This document shows positions 5,517 to 5,818 of a DNA stretch of 5,818 nucleotides, piece after piece. The number at the start of each line of letters is the position of its first letter. The stretch's first letter is position 1. The notes under the pieces are model-generated. The model was not told the DNA's origin and did not search any database. It saw only the letters and a list, made by a program, of their open reading frames with translations. The stretch spans positions 1 through 5,818 of the forward strand of contig CADBQZ010000029.1 in assembly GCA_902796865.1 (NCBI GenBank), given 5' to 3'. The stretch comes from an uncultured Ruminococcus sp. Its GTDB lineage: Bacteria; Bacillota; Clostridia; Oscillospirales; Ruminococcaceae. Both the position numbers and the translations under genes were made by a program.

Positions 5517-5818
5517 CTGCATGACAGGCATTTTCTATCATGCCTGCCGCTATCGCCGCAAGTCCGATCATAAGTGTATAGACCGAAAAGACTCTCATTC
5601 TGTCGGACGCAGCAAGTATCCTTACCATTTTTATCGAAAGAATGCCTGTTATAAACGCAGCCGCAGCTCCGGCTGCAAAACACAGCGGACTTATTCCCGG
5701 GATCTCGGCACCCTTTATAACTGGAGCTGCCTCTGTAAAAGCACCGCCCAGTATAGCCGGTATACCAAGTATGAATGAATACTCGACCGCTGCAAGTCTC
5801 CCGAAGCCGCATATAAGA
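5485..5818 (-). CDS. uppP: Undecaprenyl-diphosphatase UppP (BacA), C-terminal part
   Basis: The last 110 codons of the gene are present, and the start is beyond the right edge. UppP is an integral membrane enzyme that dephosphorylates undecaprenyl diphosphate to undecaprenyl phosphate, recycling the lipid carrier for peptidoglycan. Overexpression gives bacitracin resistance. The visible part begins CGFGRLAAVEYSFILGIPAI, matching the conserved R-x-AA-x-E-[YF]-SF-[IL]-L-x-[IV]-P stretch that follows the SRSG-x-T active-site motif. That motif itself should lie just outside. Hydrophobic segments at about residues 14-29, 44-62 and 77-93 of the fragment correspond to the final membrane helices, with IKMV between the second and third as in the usual A-I-K loop. 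The tail (ENACHAGVADIIKNMF) is somewhat longer than in E. coli. The correct frame is offset from a longer-looking but meaningless frame on the same strand. Confidence 0.9.
   Translation of the reverse strand, partial: LICGFGRLAAVEYSFILGIPAILGGAFTEAAPVIKGAEIPGISPLCFAAGAAAAFITGILSIKMVRILAASDRMRVFSVYTLMIGLAAIAAGMIENACHAGVADIIKNMF

Noticed and set aside
5428..5520. A LexA-type operator or sigma-A promoter before ftsK
   Set aside because: The segment contains ATATGTTTT and TTGAGC-like pieces, but no palindromic CGAAC-N4-GTTCG box and no -35/-10 pair with acceptable spacing.
5218..5812. Open frames on both strands over the uppP end (5218-5778 plus, 5507-5812 minus)
   Set aside because: Neither gives a recognisable protein. 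The minus-strand frame offset by one base gives a clear UppP C-terminus with membrane helices and the R-x-AA-x-E-Y-SF motif.

Overview
The window looks like a chromosomal stretch from a gut-type Clostridia bacterium (Bacillota), probably of the Ruminococcaceae/Oscillospiraceae type. The reasons are the gene content (UppP, an FtsK/SpoIIIE translocase, a ComEC-like hydrolase paired with a DUF3006 protein, and an HI0933/BaiN-like flavoprotein), the frequent ATA isoleucine codons, and the style of the intergenic repeats. The taxonomic placement is inference from family resemblance, because no rRNA is present.

All five genes lie on the minus strand and read right to left as one compact run. At 5485-5818 is the C-terminal third or so of undecaprenyl-diphosphatase UppP, whose 5' part is outside the window. 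A 57-base gap follows, then the complete DNA translocase ftsK (2866-5427, GTG start with a clear Shine-Dalgarno). The ftsK stop lies just before, or overlaps, the start of a membrane-anchored ComEC-type metallo-beta-lactamase hydrolase (1919-2860). That gene overlaps a small DUF3006 gene (1716-1922) by ATGA, and a flavoprotein of the HI0933/YhiN/BaiN family (468-1700) follows 15 bases later. The spacing implies one transcript for the last four genes. UppP recycles the lipid carrier for cell wall synthesis and FtsK moves chromosomal DNA at the division septum, so the right half is envelope and division housekeeping. The hydrolase and DUF3006 protein form a tightly coupled pair of unknown substrate.

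The left 467 bases carry no convincing gene. They fall into blocks of very different composition. Bases 1-183 are a dense array of hairpins built from recurring TTTCTTT and AAAGAAA words. Bases 184-320 are AT-rich (about 29% GC by hand count) with nothing recognisable. Bases 327-350 form a GC-rich hairpin resembling a dispersed intergenic repeat. Bases 391-470 hold a probable operon terminator fused with a duplicated GC-rich module (76% GC over 421-470) that supplies the stop codon of the flavoprotein.

I did not find a clearly new multi-gene system. The observations most worth following are the hairpin array, the modular repeat at the flavoprotein stop, and the translationally coupled hydrolase/DUF3006 pair behind ftsK.
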